NCBI GenBank assembly: GCA_030272585.1
Contig: BSYQ01000008.1
Span: 2,232,001 to 2,296,000 of the forward strand
Source: Bryopsis sp. KO-2023
Lineage: Eukaryota > Chlorophyta > Ulvophyceae > Bryopsidales > Bryopsidaceae
Direction of reading: 5' to 3'
DNA length: 64,000 bases
In this document: positions 52,647 to 63,855 of the stretch, one piece after another
How the letters are laid out: each line of letters begins with the position of its first letter
Numbering within the stretch: the stretch's first letter is position 1
Translations under genes and position numbers: made by a program
Notes under the pieces: generated by a model
What the model saw: only the letters and a program-made list of their open reading frames with translations
What the model was told of the DNA's origin: nothing
Database searches by the model: none

Positions 52647-55600
52647 TGCATCATAATTTTGACCATCCAAGTCTGTTTGGACGTGCGTTGCAAACATACC
52701 TGAAATGTACAGCCACCAAGCATTACCATTTCTACTGACAAGGACAAGATTTAAGGATCTTCATGGGCTGTTTTTTTTCCTGAATGGATCCAAGCTGTTG
52801 CTGCTCTGTAACCAACTTGGTTGATTGAATCTGGCCTGGTCAGTGTCAGCTTCCTAACCCGACATTTTTCAGAGTCTTCAACAGTCCACACACACACACA
52901 CTTTTTCAGTTTCTCCAATGCACCACTACTTGCTGGCTGACCTGACCCCAAGCAACATGTCTTATGAAAACATTTCATGCACTGTTCCCCGTGCGGATTT
53001 TTATTTTGAATAGGGGGGGGGGAATCTTTTTCGAGCGCACGAGACGACTTTCGAATGGCAGTCTTGAGAAAAGAAAAGATTAAGCAGACGGCAGCACCCA
53101 CCTGCAGCAACCACACGCCGTGTTCGGCGAACGCACCACTGGGGGGTATTATTGGCAGCGAACAGCATCCACGACCTCAACACGACCTCAGAAAGCGGAC
53201 TTCCTGTCTTGTGCAAGTCAGAGTCGCTTATCGATTGGCGGAAACCTATCGGAAATCGAAAAAATATCAACAGGCCCAAGAAGTCGAACGCCAACAGGAC
53301 AAGCGAAAATGTCTCCAAACCCATGGGAAGTCACATCGTCTTTGTCACGTGTTTGTGGGTCCGTGAAAACTTGAACAAAAAGTTGACGGAAACAAGGAGA
53401 AGTGAGTGTGGGGTGTACTGAGTGTGGTTTTCGCGGTATTTGTGTGTCGATTTCACGCACGTGATTCCACCGTCAATTTAATGCACGTCACATGATCGAT
53501 ATTTTTGCGTCAAACAGACGCGCGAGCTTTCAGCGTGTTTTTGCGTCAAGTTCGCGTCCGTGATTTGGCGATAACTTGGTGTTGTTTGACGCAAGCGCTG
53601 CACAAGCGTCAAATACCGCCCATAAAGTGACGCTGACACCCCGTGAAAGAATCAGTGACGCTACTTTATCATCATTTTATCGCGGTTGGTTTTTTCAGAT
53701 GTGCGAGAGGTCCTTGCAGTGCTTAAAAGTGAGCAATCCCCCAAAAGAAAAATTGAGAAACAGATTTCAACAACATCCACGCTTTCTATTTGTTCAAGAA
53801 GAGAAATAACTTTTACTTCCGTAGTGTTACGGTTTTTCAGCATGGTTCAAAAGAGAGAGGAAAAGAAAGCGAACAATGGTGTGGCGAAATATGAACGCAT
53901 AAGCCAACACGAGCGAGATATGAGTCGCCGTGTGAAACGCTGCGAAGTTGTTTGTTTGTCATGTTTTATCTTCCACGGAGTTTTTTTCTTTCAATTCCAC
54001 TGCAGACGGGGAAGAGCGACGCAAAGCTCGTCACCCGCAAGCCGAACTTTACAGAGGTGGACGTGCAGTTCGATTACCATTTTGACTACAACGGGCCTTT
54101 CAGATCCGGTTCCGATTACATTGCCTCCCCGTGCTACGACGAGCGAATGCCAGACAGACAGGAGGGAGAGGAGGGAGAGGAGGGAGAGGAGGGAGAGGAG
54201 GCAGGGTACAGCACGTCAGCTGTAAAAATATCTGGTGTTCGGATGGTGCGGTTTCCAAGTCGTCGACGGTCCGTGGAGGAGCTCTTCGATTTGTTGAAGG
54301 ACCTCCCGGGCTTGCAAACCTTCCACATAAATGGTTGCCCTGGTAAGGTGCACCCTGCCAAGCAAACGAACCGGAATTCATAATGGAAAAAAAAACCGCT
54401 TGGTTTGATGTTTTGGTTGTTCAGGAAGGACTGTGGATGCCATGCCAGTGTGAAAAACTGTTTTGAAGAAAGACTGTAACGAATCCATTCCATGTTCAAA
54501 GAAGAATGTAGTTTCTGCCAAATACTGGTGCTCAGTGTCCGAGTGTTGGGTTGCCCTCAGGTTGGCTGGCAGGTTTAGGAACTCTCCCTCATCTTCGAGA
54601 TTTCACCTTGACGAAGGCGTCCACTGAAGACTGCCCAAAGGGTCCCACAAGCGCCAAAAGCATTGGTATGATCTTCCCACCCAACCTGGAGATTCTGACG
54701 ACACAAGGAATCAGGTTTGGCCCAGGGGAACTGTCCACTAGCCCCCTGCCACATTTGAAACAACTGGACGTTGCCGATTCGGGTTTGCCGGAAGATCTGC
54801 CCGCTGGACTAGAGCATCTTCGAATCGAGCTTGATCCGACCCTCGAGTGGGCAATTCCGAAGGCCTGGGCAAAGCTGACCCAGCTGGAGACGATGGCTAT
54901 CGAAGGGACCTCCCCTTCCGATCGCCTCCTGCTCCATCTCACTCCTGTGTTTGACAAAATGTGGCGGCTGGAACACGTGGAAACATGCTTGCGAACCACC
55001 CCTCCAAACCCTACGTGGGCTCAGTTTTGCAACAGAGATTTCCAATTGCGGTTGTGCAACTCACCAAAAAAGTTCGGTTGCGGAACCGACTTTGCCCTTG
55101 CCACCAAGGTTACGTGGATCGCTGCTGGTGTGGTCATTTTTTTGTTGCTGTGCCGTTGTGTTTGTTCTGAGTCGGAGTGTGGATCCTTCTTCGTGCGCGT
55201 CAAGCACAGGGCATTGGGAGTGGTGTCGTTCGGCGCAATTTTCTCTTGTGTGACGTTGATCCTGGAAACATTTCCATCCGTCTTTGCGAAAGTTATGCTT
55301 GGAATCGGAGCGCTTCACTACGTTGTTTTCATGCTGTCGTTTTGGATATCAATGAAAACCACAGAGAAACACGCATGTTTTCCCAGCGATGCAAGGGAGA
55401 GCGAGCCTGGGATGCTAGACACGGCTTGGTTTTCTTGGCGTTTCAAAGGAGGGCGTTTCTCGCGTTGCTTGAGAACTACGCTCATTGTTCTGGCTGCGCC
55501 GTTGGTGTTGGAATTGGCAGGTCTGTTCCACACGCTCACAGGAAGAAAGATCCCTTGCGTCACGTCTGAGATGGATTTGAAAGTGTGGCTGTACTGGAGG

Positions 55601-55834
55601 ATCGTATTGCAAGGCCTCACTGCTTCCGCGTTCCAAGCAGTGTTTCAGAGCATCGTGTTCAACTTGCCGCTGGCCAAGTTCTTCCACATGGTGGGAGCCC
55701 ACCATGTGCCTTTGGGGGTGTTGACATGGACCTTGGTGCTGTCGCAATTATCGATTGTGCTGGGAGTCCGTGAATTCGCCTTCGAAGTATTGTTGCCGCT
55801 CCTCTCTCGGTTGAATCAACCAATGGTTGATTAA

Positions 55835-56366
55835 TCACGTTTTGGCGGCGTACCTGTGCGGAAGCGGTGGACACACTGTTGGACTCTTTTCATTAACTCG
55901 AGTCAAAGCTTACAAAGTTGTACGTGCTTTGTCATTTTGAAACCAACGCTCCTCGTGTTTTTTTTTCGACATTCGTCTTTTTTGTGCAATAGATGCTGAT
56001 TCAAAGAAACAAACATCGACTGGCTGATTTGTTCGTTTGCTTGATTGTAGGACATGCTTCAGATAACATTTTACTGTGTAACCTATGTTTGGTTGTTTCT
56101 TTTGAGTGATTACTAATTGGGGGGGGGCATTCGGGGTCGATTGAGGTTAATGATGTAAATTTTGATGATGTGAATTCAAAGATTTTTTTTGAATCCTTGA
56201 CTCTCTTGTTGTACAATGCAGTCAGGCCTGTTGGGGGGTGTTCACCTGTTTGAGGGGTAAAAAAATAATGTTTTTGCTTTGGGTTGTAATTATTGAATGA
56301 TTGGTTGGTTGAGGGAGGGGGTTTCATGGGGAGCGTAAGGGCGCTGTCCAGGCGCGCAGGAAAACC
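55835..56366. other. LRR-kinase spacer, unit 3, with an old LINE tail
   Basis: Aligns with 7234-7714 and 34400-34960. The LINE-tail remnant TTTTTGCTTTGGGTTGTAAT lies at 56270-56289. No gene seen. Confidence 0.5.
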
Positions 56367-58304
56367 ATGGCCCAAAGACGGTTGTTGAGTATGCTCTGCG
56401 TGGCACTTGTGCGTTGCCAGATCGTCACACCCACGTGCAAGAATTTCCAACGAAAAGTACTTTGGAATGTATTTCCGTACTGTGCGGTTAGTACCTTTGA
56501 CTGTCAGACGCGGCACCTTGGCGCATCTAAACGTGCTCCGTTTGCAAGGATATCTTCTGAGCAACCCCAAACCACAAGGCCTATTGACTGGATAGACAAG
56601 ATGAAGACTTCACAACCATCGCTGATGCTCTCCCGAGTGGGACCAGTGAGGCCGCGAGTGCTGACGAAAAGTCGCGCGGGCCCTCCTCGGCGGCATCGAT
56701 TCGGCAGTCAATGTGTCGCCCCCTCCAGGATGGATGCGACGAGGGTTGTGTGGGACGACGTGGACGAGTTCCGGTCGGCAACGGTGAAGGTCTGCACTCC
56801 CGACGTCGAGTGGAGGAATGACTTCGCCGAGAACTACTCCCTCAAAGAAGAAGTCGCTGCCGGGAGTTTCGGAACAGTATGGAGGGGCAGCAACAGAAAA
56901 ACGGGGGAGTCTGTGGCTGTAAAGAGGTTGCAGATGGAGCGGGGTGCCTTAACGAAGGAGCGCATCCAGGAAAAGGTGGAACAGGAGGTTGCTGTGCTGA
57001 TGGACCTTCAGGGCCACCAGGGGACAGTGCCATTGCACGGCGTGTTCATCGAGGACGACCACTACAACGTCGTGATGGGCTTCTGTGGTGGGAACGACCT
57101 GAAGGTTCTCGTTCAGGTTCGCTGTGCTGGTATCTTTCCCTTGAAATAAACTCGCGAACTCGCTTTCTTACTTCGCTTGAGTGAAAAAAATATGTATGTG
57201 TAGGAAACGGGCTCCATTTCGGAAGGGCTCTGTGCTGCAGTCGCGTGGGAAGTCCTTGGCGTCTTGTTGAAGTGCCGTGAGGCGAAAGTCGTCCACGGAG
57301 ATGTCAAGGCCGCGAACTTCGTGGTCGCTTCGGAAAGCTGCAACCCATTCCGCAGCTCCGAAGTCGTAACACTCGCGCCTGGATGGCTGCAGGCGGTGGA
57401 TTTTGGCGCAGGCCGATATTTCCGAGGTGAGTTTTCCTGACATGCAATCAAAGTCGTCATATTTCTGACGTATCCGGCATTGATGTCCACGCCGACGTGG
57501 CATCATCCACACCAATGTCGATTTTTCATCCACACCAATGTCGATTTTGGTCATACATGGGGTCTTATCGATGTGCGATGCGAGAGTTATGTATTGGTCA
57601 TCCTCTGACAGTGTGTGGTTTGGGTGGTGCAGGCAGGCCAAAGGATGTCATACGGGGTCGGTGTGGCACCCCTGTTTACATGGCTCCGGAGGTTCTCTGG
57701 GGCTACTACGGCTTCGAAGCGGACATGTGGTCCCTTGGGATCACCCTGTTCTACCTCATGTCGGGGCGATTCCCATTGTGGTAAGCTTTCTCTCCCTGGC
57801 ATTCTTCCTCCACAAAATGGAAAAAAAAGTCAAAATTGAATCAAAATCAGATCAATATGATTTTACCTGTCCTGTGCGTTGGATGCGACTGTAAAGCAAA
57901 ACCATGGCACAGCAACTGCCAAAGGAAAAAAACAGCAGAGATTTCGAAACACGCTTGCTTTTGAAAAGCTGGCTGGAGTCTTATTGTGATGTGTTCATAT
58001 CAGGGGGACCGAAGAGGAGGCCTTGAACAAAACTTTGATGCAGGTTAAGGAGGCTGTTTTCCGGCAGCCGATGAGGGTTCCAGCAGAGTCTTTGGGAAAC
58101 CCCTCAGCCAGCTGCTTGGACTTCATCCGGCGGCTGCTCATCAGAAACAGTCAATCCAGGATGACTTTGGAGGAGGCCAAATGCCACCCGTTTTTCAAAC
58201 AGAACCTGTCATTCTGTGAAAACGGAGCGGTCATCCTGGAGTACAATAACATTGTGGAATCCCGAAAGCTGTCCCCTTCGAGCAAAACGCTTGACAGCGA
58301 ATAA
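56367..58304 (+). CDS. Non-RD protein kinase, unit 3 (intact copy)
   Basis: Four exons (56367-57116, 57204-57426, 57633-57780, 58004-58304) give 473 residues with GT-AG introns of 87, 206 and 223 nt. The N-terminus ([17 protein letters not shown]) is basic and hydrophobic, possibly a targeting sequence. The kinase domain starts at about residue 155: loop [12 protein letters not shown] (first Gly replaced by Ala), VAVK Lys186, catalytic [11 protein letters not shown] (His281-Gly282-Asp283, so Gly instead of the Arg of HRD), DFG Asp316, then [14 protein letters not shown] and [15 protein letters not shown]. The C-lobe ends in [13 protein letters not shown] and a short Ser-rich tail. Serine/threonine specificity is suggested by GTPVYMAPE. 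No membrane helix follows, so it is separate from the LRR protein. This is the only undamaged kinase of the three units. Confidence 0.85.
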
Positions 58305-59095
58305 ATTTTTTACCTGTTTTGGAGCTTTCGTGATTTGACAGGTGTACAATATGAGAGGAGGTGTATTGTAGTGGGATGGGATGAATTGTTTGTTCTGTTT
58401 TTTTTTCACTGTATGGTTTGTCATGAGATGAGAAGATCAAACTGAGGGGGTTTTATTTTTTCCATTTTATGATACCCTGGGGGGTTGAAAGGATTAATGT
58501 CAATCACAACATGATTTGTTTGATTGACTTGCTAGTTTTTTGAGTGGGTGATTTCAAAGACTGGGTGTGTTCCAGGAGAGATACCATGAAGCATCACTAT
58601 ATTGCTGAAAAAATTAAAAAGAAAAAAAAAATCTATTGGATATTTTGCTGTCAGTGTTTTTTTTACCTTTCTCGTTTCAAGAGAACAGGTGCACTGAAAT
58701 TTATGGGAGTGATTGGGGAAAAAAAACTTTTGAATAAAAATCTTTGGAATAATCATAATATAAAAAAACTTTTTCGAAAGAAAGAGCAGAAAATAAAAAA
58801 AAAAGGAGAGGTTGTTGCAAGTGCAGTTGAGAAGCATCGTGGTGGTGTCTTTTTTTTTCAATTCTACTTTTGAAAGGTGATGTTGTATAAACATCGTCTG
58901 GGACCAGTGTCATTGGTTCTTTTTTTTTGGCATTGAGGGATGTATTTTCAATTGTGATTAGAGTGTTGTGGTGGTGGGATGCTATTTGGATGCAACTGGG
59001 CCAATTCTATCTTCATTTATTCAAAGAAAAAAAGAAAAGGATATGTTATTGCTTTGAAGCAATAAAAAAAATGCAGAACATATGATGCCGAGGCC
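58305..59095. other. Kinase 3' flank, unit 3
   Basis: Paralogous to 37236-38027; AT-rich, no gene. The duplicated unit ends at ATGATGCCGAGGCCAC (59081-59096). Confidence 0.6.
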
Positions 59096-59382
59096 ACTTC
59101 TTATGTTTTGGTCAAGCCTTGGGTGCAAGATAAATTCTGGGATGAATCAATCTGTTGGAAAAGACTTGGGGTTCCATGTGGAGCTTTGCTTTCAGTATTT
59201 CAGTATTTTAAAAAAACTTCTTTTGATCAAGATTTTCGTAGTATTTTTTCTTCATTGGATCTGCATCCTTGTTGCAATTTTTCTACCAGTCTGGGAATGA
59301 TTTTTTCAAACACAAAAAAAGCCTACCTGACATTAGAGGGTGATGGCTCCCTTTTGCTGAGGGTCGAAATTATTGATTGAAA
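59096..59382 (+). mobile_element. 5'-truncated LINE 3' fragment at the right edge of the array
   Basis: The end GAGGGTGATGGCTCCCTTTT and AAATTATTGATTGA matches the LINE 3' terminus at 18313-18366 read on the minus strand. The frame before it encodes VKPWVQDKFWDESICWKRLG, possibly LINE C-terminal sequence. It interrupts what would be the start of another unit. Confidence 0.5.
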
Positions 59383-60569
59383 AAAGAAGTCCTGTGGATT
59401 GCATCATGTACAATTGATGATTTTTTCACCCTGACCAAACAAAGATTTCGTTAATCCATTCGTGCCATAATAAACAAAAGGAGGAAAAGAAAATTTCTAG
59501 AAATGATAGATAAATAATAGATGTATTAGGAAAACGTTGCTTTCAAAACATCGATAGAACAGAATCACTTCGAGAAACTTCACCAAACCACCCCATTTTT
59601 TAAAAGGAAAAAAAGGAGAGTCAGGTTGGTCTCGGCCATGTTGTTGGCTTGAGATTGAAAACCACGCTTTTACTATGTAGTCGTGAAGGGTTGCATCGCC
59701 CAAGTTATGTAAGTGCAGCCAGCCCTGCATATCTCTGGACAGAGCACAGGCCGCCTGACTGCTGGGTTGTTCCCTGTTTTTTATCACACCAGGTTTTTTT
59801 AAAGCGAAAAGCACTGGGGGAGAAAAACGATATCTACCAGCATCGTCTGTTCGTCCACCATTCTCCTGCTGTGGCAAAACGCACAGAACACTGAACGACG
59901 TGTTCCGACAGTGGGCTCGTGAAAAACGAACCACGTAGCTAGCAGCTCTGCAGTCCGCCTTTGCTGCATCCTACTTCAAGCCACCCGTCAAAGTTGATCA
60001 ACAACTGATTTTGGGGGGTTCTCCGTCGGTAAGCTGTTAGCTGTTTCCATGGACAGCGTTGGACCGTGCTCGCAGTCAGACGCGACTATGGAGCCGCGCT
60101 CTGAAGCCGGGTCTGAAACCCCTTCGAGTTTGGAGCAAAACAGCAACAATTTCCTAAGCTAACTTCTTACCTCGGAACCAGCACAGGTAATGACGCAGCA
60201 ATGAAGGGGCTGCACATTCAGCCACTGGGGTTTGTGACTGCGTCTCGTATCACAGCTGTCAAACCCCGACCCCAGCCCCTCGCAAAACTCCACAGCTCGC
60301 CGCGTCAGGAAGGTCGACCACGGAAGCCTGTTCTTCTCCTAGAGACGGCTACACCATTCGCTGTCTTCTTGTGAAAAACGGTCAGCAACTGTATTTCTTG
60401 CTGTGTTCTGTAACCCACAGATAATTAGGTGGGGTTTCGTTTACGAGTCAATCGCGTGATCAATCCCTGCCTCGAACCTGTTGGAACCCACAGCCGATAC
60501 AAACCACTGTTTCAACTCGGTGTGTCAATATTGCGCGCGATTTTCTTCTCTGTGCTCAGTTCGATTGCG
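59383..60569. other. Intergenic region before the Cys-rich protein gene
   Basis: No supported gene. The last about 400 bp are less AT-rich and probably carry the promoter and 5' UTR of the following gene. The frame of that gene stays open back to an ATG at 60429, which is a possible alternative start. Confidence 0.45.
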
Positions 60570-63500
60570 ATGGACCTCATGGGGACTCTCGTTCGGTGCA
60601 TCTTCTTGTCGGCAATCGCGTTTTCCAGCTTGCCAGGGCTGGCGCTTGGGAAGGATGTCAGCGGCTCCATCACAACGGAGGCATTTGAACGTCCTCTTGG
60701 GGGGCTGTCCACCGCCGCCGCCAGGGCATTGAAATCGGTTCGAAAAATATCAAAGGTGCGATTCGCTGACCAATTCCCCCCCCTCGAATTTCTTCCACCT
60801 GCAACTGGTCGCCGGAAAAATCCTCCCCAGGGTGGATGGTTATTTTTCCACCGCAGCACACAGCTTCCCAACACCCCTTTCTGGTTTTTTTTTGCCTTTC
60901 CACAAATTGCACTCTGTGAACAGGAAATCACAGTCAATCGAATGATTGCGTGTGGATTGTGCAGGGATTTTCGGGTGGTTATTCTGGGGAGAATTTCTTC
61001 AGCAGCCGCCACCTGTTGATTGAAAAAGAGGGTGCAAAGTGTTCCTGGGAGGAAGGAGAATGTGAAGTCAGCGAAGAAAAGACGGTGGAATTGCTGTCTT
61101 CTGCGTCGTCTGATATTGCAAAGTTTGCGCTGCAAATCCTGGTGAGCTGTGATATCAGGATCGCTTGGAATTTTTTTTTTGCTGTAATTCTGTGATTCAT
61201 GCTCCACTTCATGCACTGGAAATGACTTTTTCTTTTTCTGTTTTGTTTTTTTTTTGCTGTTAGAAATGTACCACGGTGACCTCCGAAGCAGAGTGCTCCG
61301 ATGCCGATTGCGACTGGTGGGTAGTGTTTTGAAGTGCTGTGTAGAAGTCCTCCCCCCCCCCTCCAAAAAAAAAGGAAAAAAATAAATTAAGTTAATAAGA
61401 AAAACTATATTTAGAGAATTATGGATTCGGCCATTTTCATTCATTCATTCATTTATTTATTATTTATTTTTTTTTGGGGGGGAGCTTAACCCCTGCATTG
61501 TGTTCAGGATTCTTGCAAAAAATGGAGGTGTGGCTTTGATTGACTTGGCCTCGACATAGCTCCTCCCAACTCGTTTTCATGCCAAAACATTTCCCGAAAA
61601 AAAAAAAGGATTCTGTTTTGTAGGGAAGATGGGGAGTGTACCGCTGGGGAGGATTTCCTGGGGACCGATGCTCTGAAGGATTGCATGGGGGATGCAGCCG
61701 TGTTTCTTGAATACGATGGCAAGGATGCTGCTTGCAGATCTCTGTTTGCATCCGAGGAGGCTTGCAATGGAGACGATGACTGCACATGGTAGGCAGAAAA
61801 TTGACTTCCTTAAGGTTTGATTGCTAAGTGAATTAGCCAATGATCTGGATGGTCGTGGTGGTTTTTTTTAAGGGGGGGGGGGGGGGGTCTGTGGTTATCC
61901 TCCATATTTCCAAGCTACATTTACTTTTGTCTGTTGCTTGATTTTATTGAGTTGGGAGAAAATTCATTTTGGCATGAGATGGTGACTGCCCTTTTTCTTA
62001 GAGGAAAGGGATGTGATTTCTGGTACTTGGTTGCATGCATAGGATGCCCGGATAACAGATAAAATGGTGTTTGGCATGCTGTCCCTCGGAAAATAAAAAA
62101 GCAATAATGCTGCATAGAAACAAACAAATCCGTACGCATCGCGCATGCACTGCTAAATCATGGATAGGGAAAAACAGATCAGGAGCTGAAATTCAAACAC
62201 TGTGTTTATCCCTTTCCATGAATTCAGCTCCTAATCTGAAATTGCAATGGAGGTTTAAAAGCTGGCAGGGGATTAACATTGACTGTCGAATGCACCCTGG
62301 AGAAGTCTGACATGTGGTTATATCATTTTTTTTCAAACTTCTGTCAGGGATGAGGATGCAAAGGAATGTGGATTCGATATTTTCAAAGTTCTGATCGGTG
62401 TGCCCAGTGTCAGCGGAAGGCCACTGGGTTTCAATGAGGTGCAGTTTTGACTTTAAAAAAAAAAAATCGATGGAGCTGTTTTACTTTCTTGAATGATTCA
62501 GAGAATGTGGATAAAAATAAAATAAAATAGAAAAATAAAATAAAATGGAAAATGGAAAAAAAAATGTGTATGCCATCTTTGCATGTTGGTTTGGCAAAAC
62601 GAAAATTCTCTCATGCAAAAAAAGTCTGCCGCTCGGATTTTTGTCATGCGTTTTATTTTTTTCGGCTTTTGTTCAGGTTTTGAAAGATTACCAGAAGTGG
62701 CTGTTGACCACATCCATCGCAGACGGCATCGCTACGACCGACGACCTCGACGAAATCCTGGCCTGGGATCCGGTCCCCTTCCAGTGCCCTGACGGCACCA
62801 GCCAGCTGGTTTGCAACCTAGTGGTGAACATGCAAGAAATCTTTGTCGATTCACTGTACTGTGGAAAGAAATTCCCAGATGGCGAGTTCTTAGCCAGAGA
62901 CTGCGAGGCCGATCCATTGTGCGGAGTCGACGAAGATTCCGAGTGTGCAGTCGCCGAGGAGGTGCAAAATCGGGTGCAGCAAGGAATTCTGACGGCGTTC
63001 GTGGAATCCGTGGAAAACCCCCTGATTCGGGAGATTCTGGTGCCGTTTTTCACGTGTGCGAATCAAGCGGAGGCCGACTGCAAGGATATGTGCGTTTGGG
63101 ATGAGATTGCGGGTGAATGCGAGGCGGACGCTGCTTCGGTGATGCCGACTCTCGGGAAAACGGCCCGCGATCGCCCCGAGCCGCTGTGCCAGATGTTGGG
63201 AGGTGTGTTCGAATCGGGGTGTGTTGCAGCGAGCGCCAGCCAATGCAAGGGCAATCCAAAATGCGAAATTGATGAAGGTAGGATCTTTTTTGCTGATGAT
63301 GGGGTTTGGGGGAAGGATCCCCCCCCCCAAAAAAAAAAACTAAAAACTAAAAACTAAAAAGAACGTGCTAAGATGAGGAAGTTGTGGTGGTTTTCAAGCC
63401 ACCACATGAAGTTGATATGAAAAACCATCTGAGAGTGAGAATTTCTGTTCTAGGTGTGTTTTTATCAGTTCTAAAAAAACGGCAGTTATGATAAAACGTT

Positions 63501-63855
63501 AAATTATTTGAGCTTCCATTGTTCACTTTTTTTTTTTTTGGAGCAAAGTTGGCATGAACGTTTTTGAATCAGAATAAATAGGTATAAAAAAAAAGCCGCC
63601 GAGTCCTGAATCTGTCAATAGATGCTCATAACAGAAACGAATCAAGTTTTTTCGCTTTCGCGCACTTGATTTTTTTTTTTTTTCTCGATTTTAATCGTTT
63701 CGTTTCTGGTTGATGAAAAAACAGAGGGCGAATGCAGCCCCGATGAAGTCATTTTCCAGGAAGTTGTCTTGGCTGGGGATGCCGATTTCAAAAAATCTTA
63801 CGACAAGGTGGCTAAAAAGTGCAATGCTAAATTGAAGAAACGAGACTGTGAATGA
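60570..63855 (+). CDS. Secreted cysteine-rich protein, seven exons (unrecognised family)
   Basis: Exons 60570-60755, 60965-61141, 61264-61316, 61624-61788, 62348-62438, 62677-63277 and 63725-63855 join in phase to about 467 residues. The start was chosen for the signal peptide (LVRCIFLSAIAFSSLPGLALG). The mature part has many Cys, often as C...C.W or D.C.W (CSDADCDW, CNGDDDCTW), with Trp codons split across three exon borders (after 61316, 61788 and within the same phase). These short repeated Cys modules suggest exon duplication. Exon 6 adds CPDGTSQLVCNLV, CGKKFPDG and CKDMCVWDEIAGEC. The C-terminal end is Lys-rich (KKCNAKLKKRDCE). All splice sites are GT-AG. No enzyme motif is seen; a disulfide-stabilised extracellular role is inferred. 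Confidence 0.75.

Larger units (their letters stand above)
44681..53701 (+). mobile_element. Plavaka-like DNA transposon, copy 2, 9,021 bp
   Basis: Same inverted ends as copy 1. The target in exon 4 of the unit 3 LRR gene is known from units 1 and 2 (GGCTGCGAGAGG), which proves the borders and the TG duplication (44679-44680, 53702-53703). Apart from one extra A at 47065-47081, I found no difference from copy 1. It is therefore likely to be a currently or very recently active element. Confidence 0.9.
42671..55834 (+). pseudogene. LRR membrane protein gene, unit 3, split by a Plavaka-like transposon
   Basis: Exon 1 starts at ATG 42671 with a signal peptide (HAAVVALLISLLSYRTSA). Exon 2 starts at 43255, exon 3 is 43763-43943, exon 4 is 44101-44680 plus 53704-53728, exon 5 54006-54342 and exon 6 54561-55834. 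The transposon with its TG duplication (9,023 bases) interrupts exon 4; leaving it out keeps the frame, so the gene was open before the hit. Exon 2 is damaged near its end by a G run (43474-43488). Exons 5 and 6 closely match unit 1, including the six helices and the NQPMVD C-terminus. The promoter is 4 kb away because of the LTR insertion. As it stands no full protein can be made. Confidence 0.75.
2720..59095 (+). repeat. Three tandem duplicated LRR-plus-kinase units
   Basis: Unit 1 spans about 2720-7750, unit 2 about 30584-38027 and unit 3 about 38028-59095 with insertions. The matched segments are the 5' flank, LRR exons 1-6 and introns, the spacer with a LINE tail, kinase exons and 3' flank. 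Without insertions a unit is about 7.5-8.5 kb. Exons are more similar than introns, which suggests past selection on the proteins. Confidence 0.85.

Noticed and set aside
44681..53701. Large segmental duplication or assembly artefact instead of transposition
   Set aside because: The repeat ends exactly at inverted termini, with different flanks and separate 2-bp duplications (GT and TG) at the two sites.
59497..59934. Minus-strand gene of 145 residues
   Set aside because: Mixed low-complexity composition with no domain, conserved counterpart or splice evidence.
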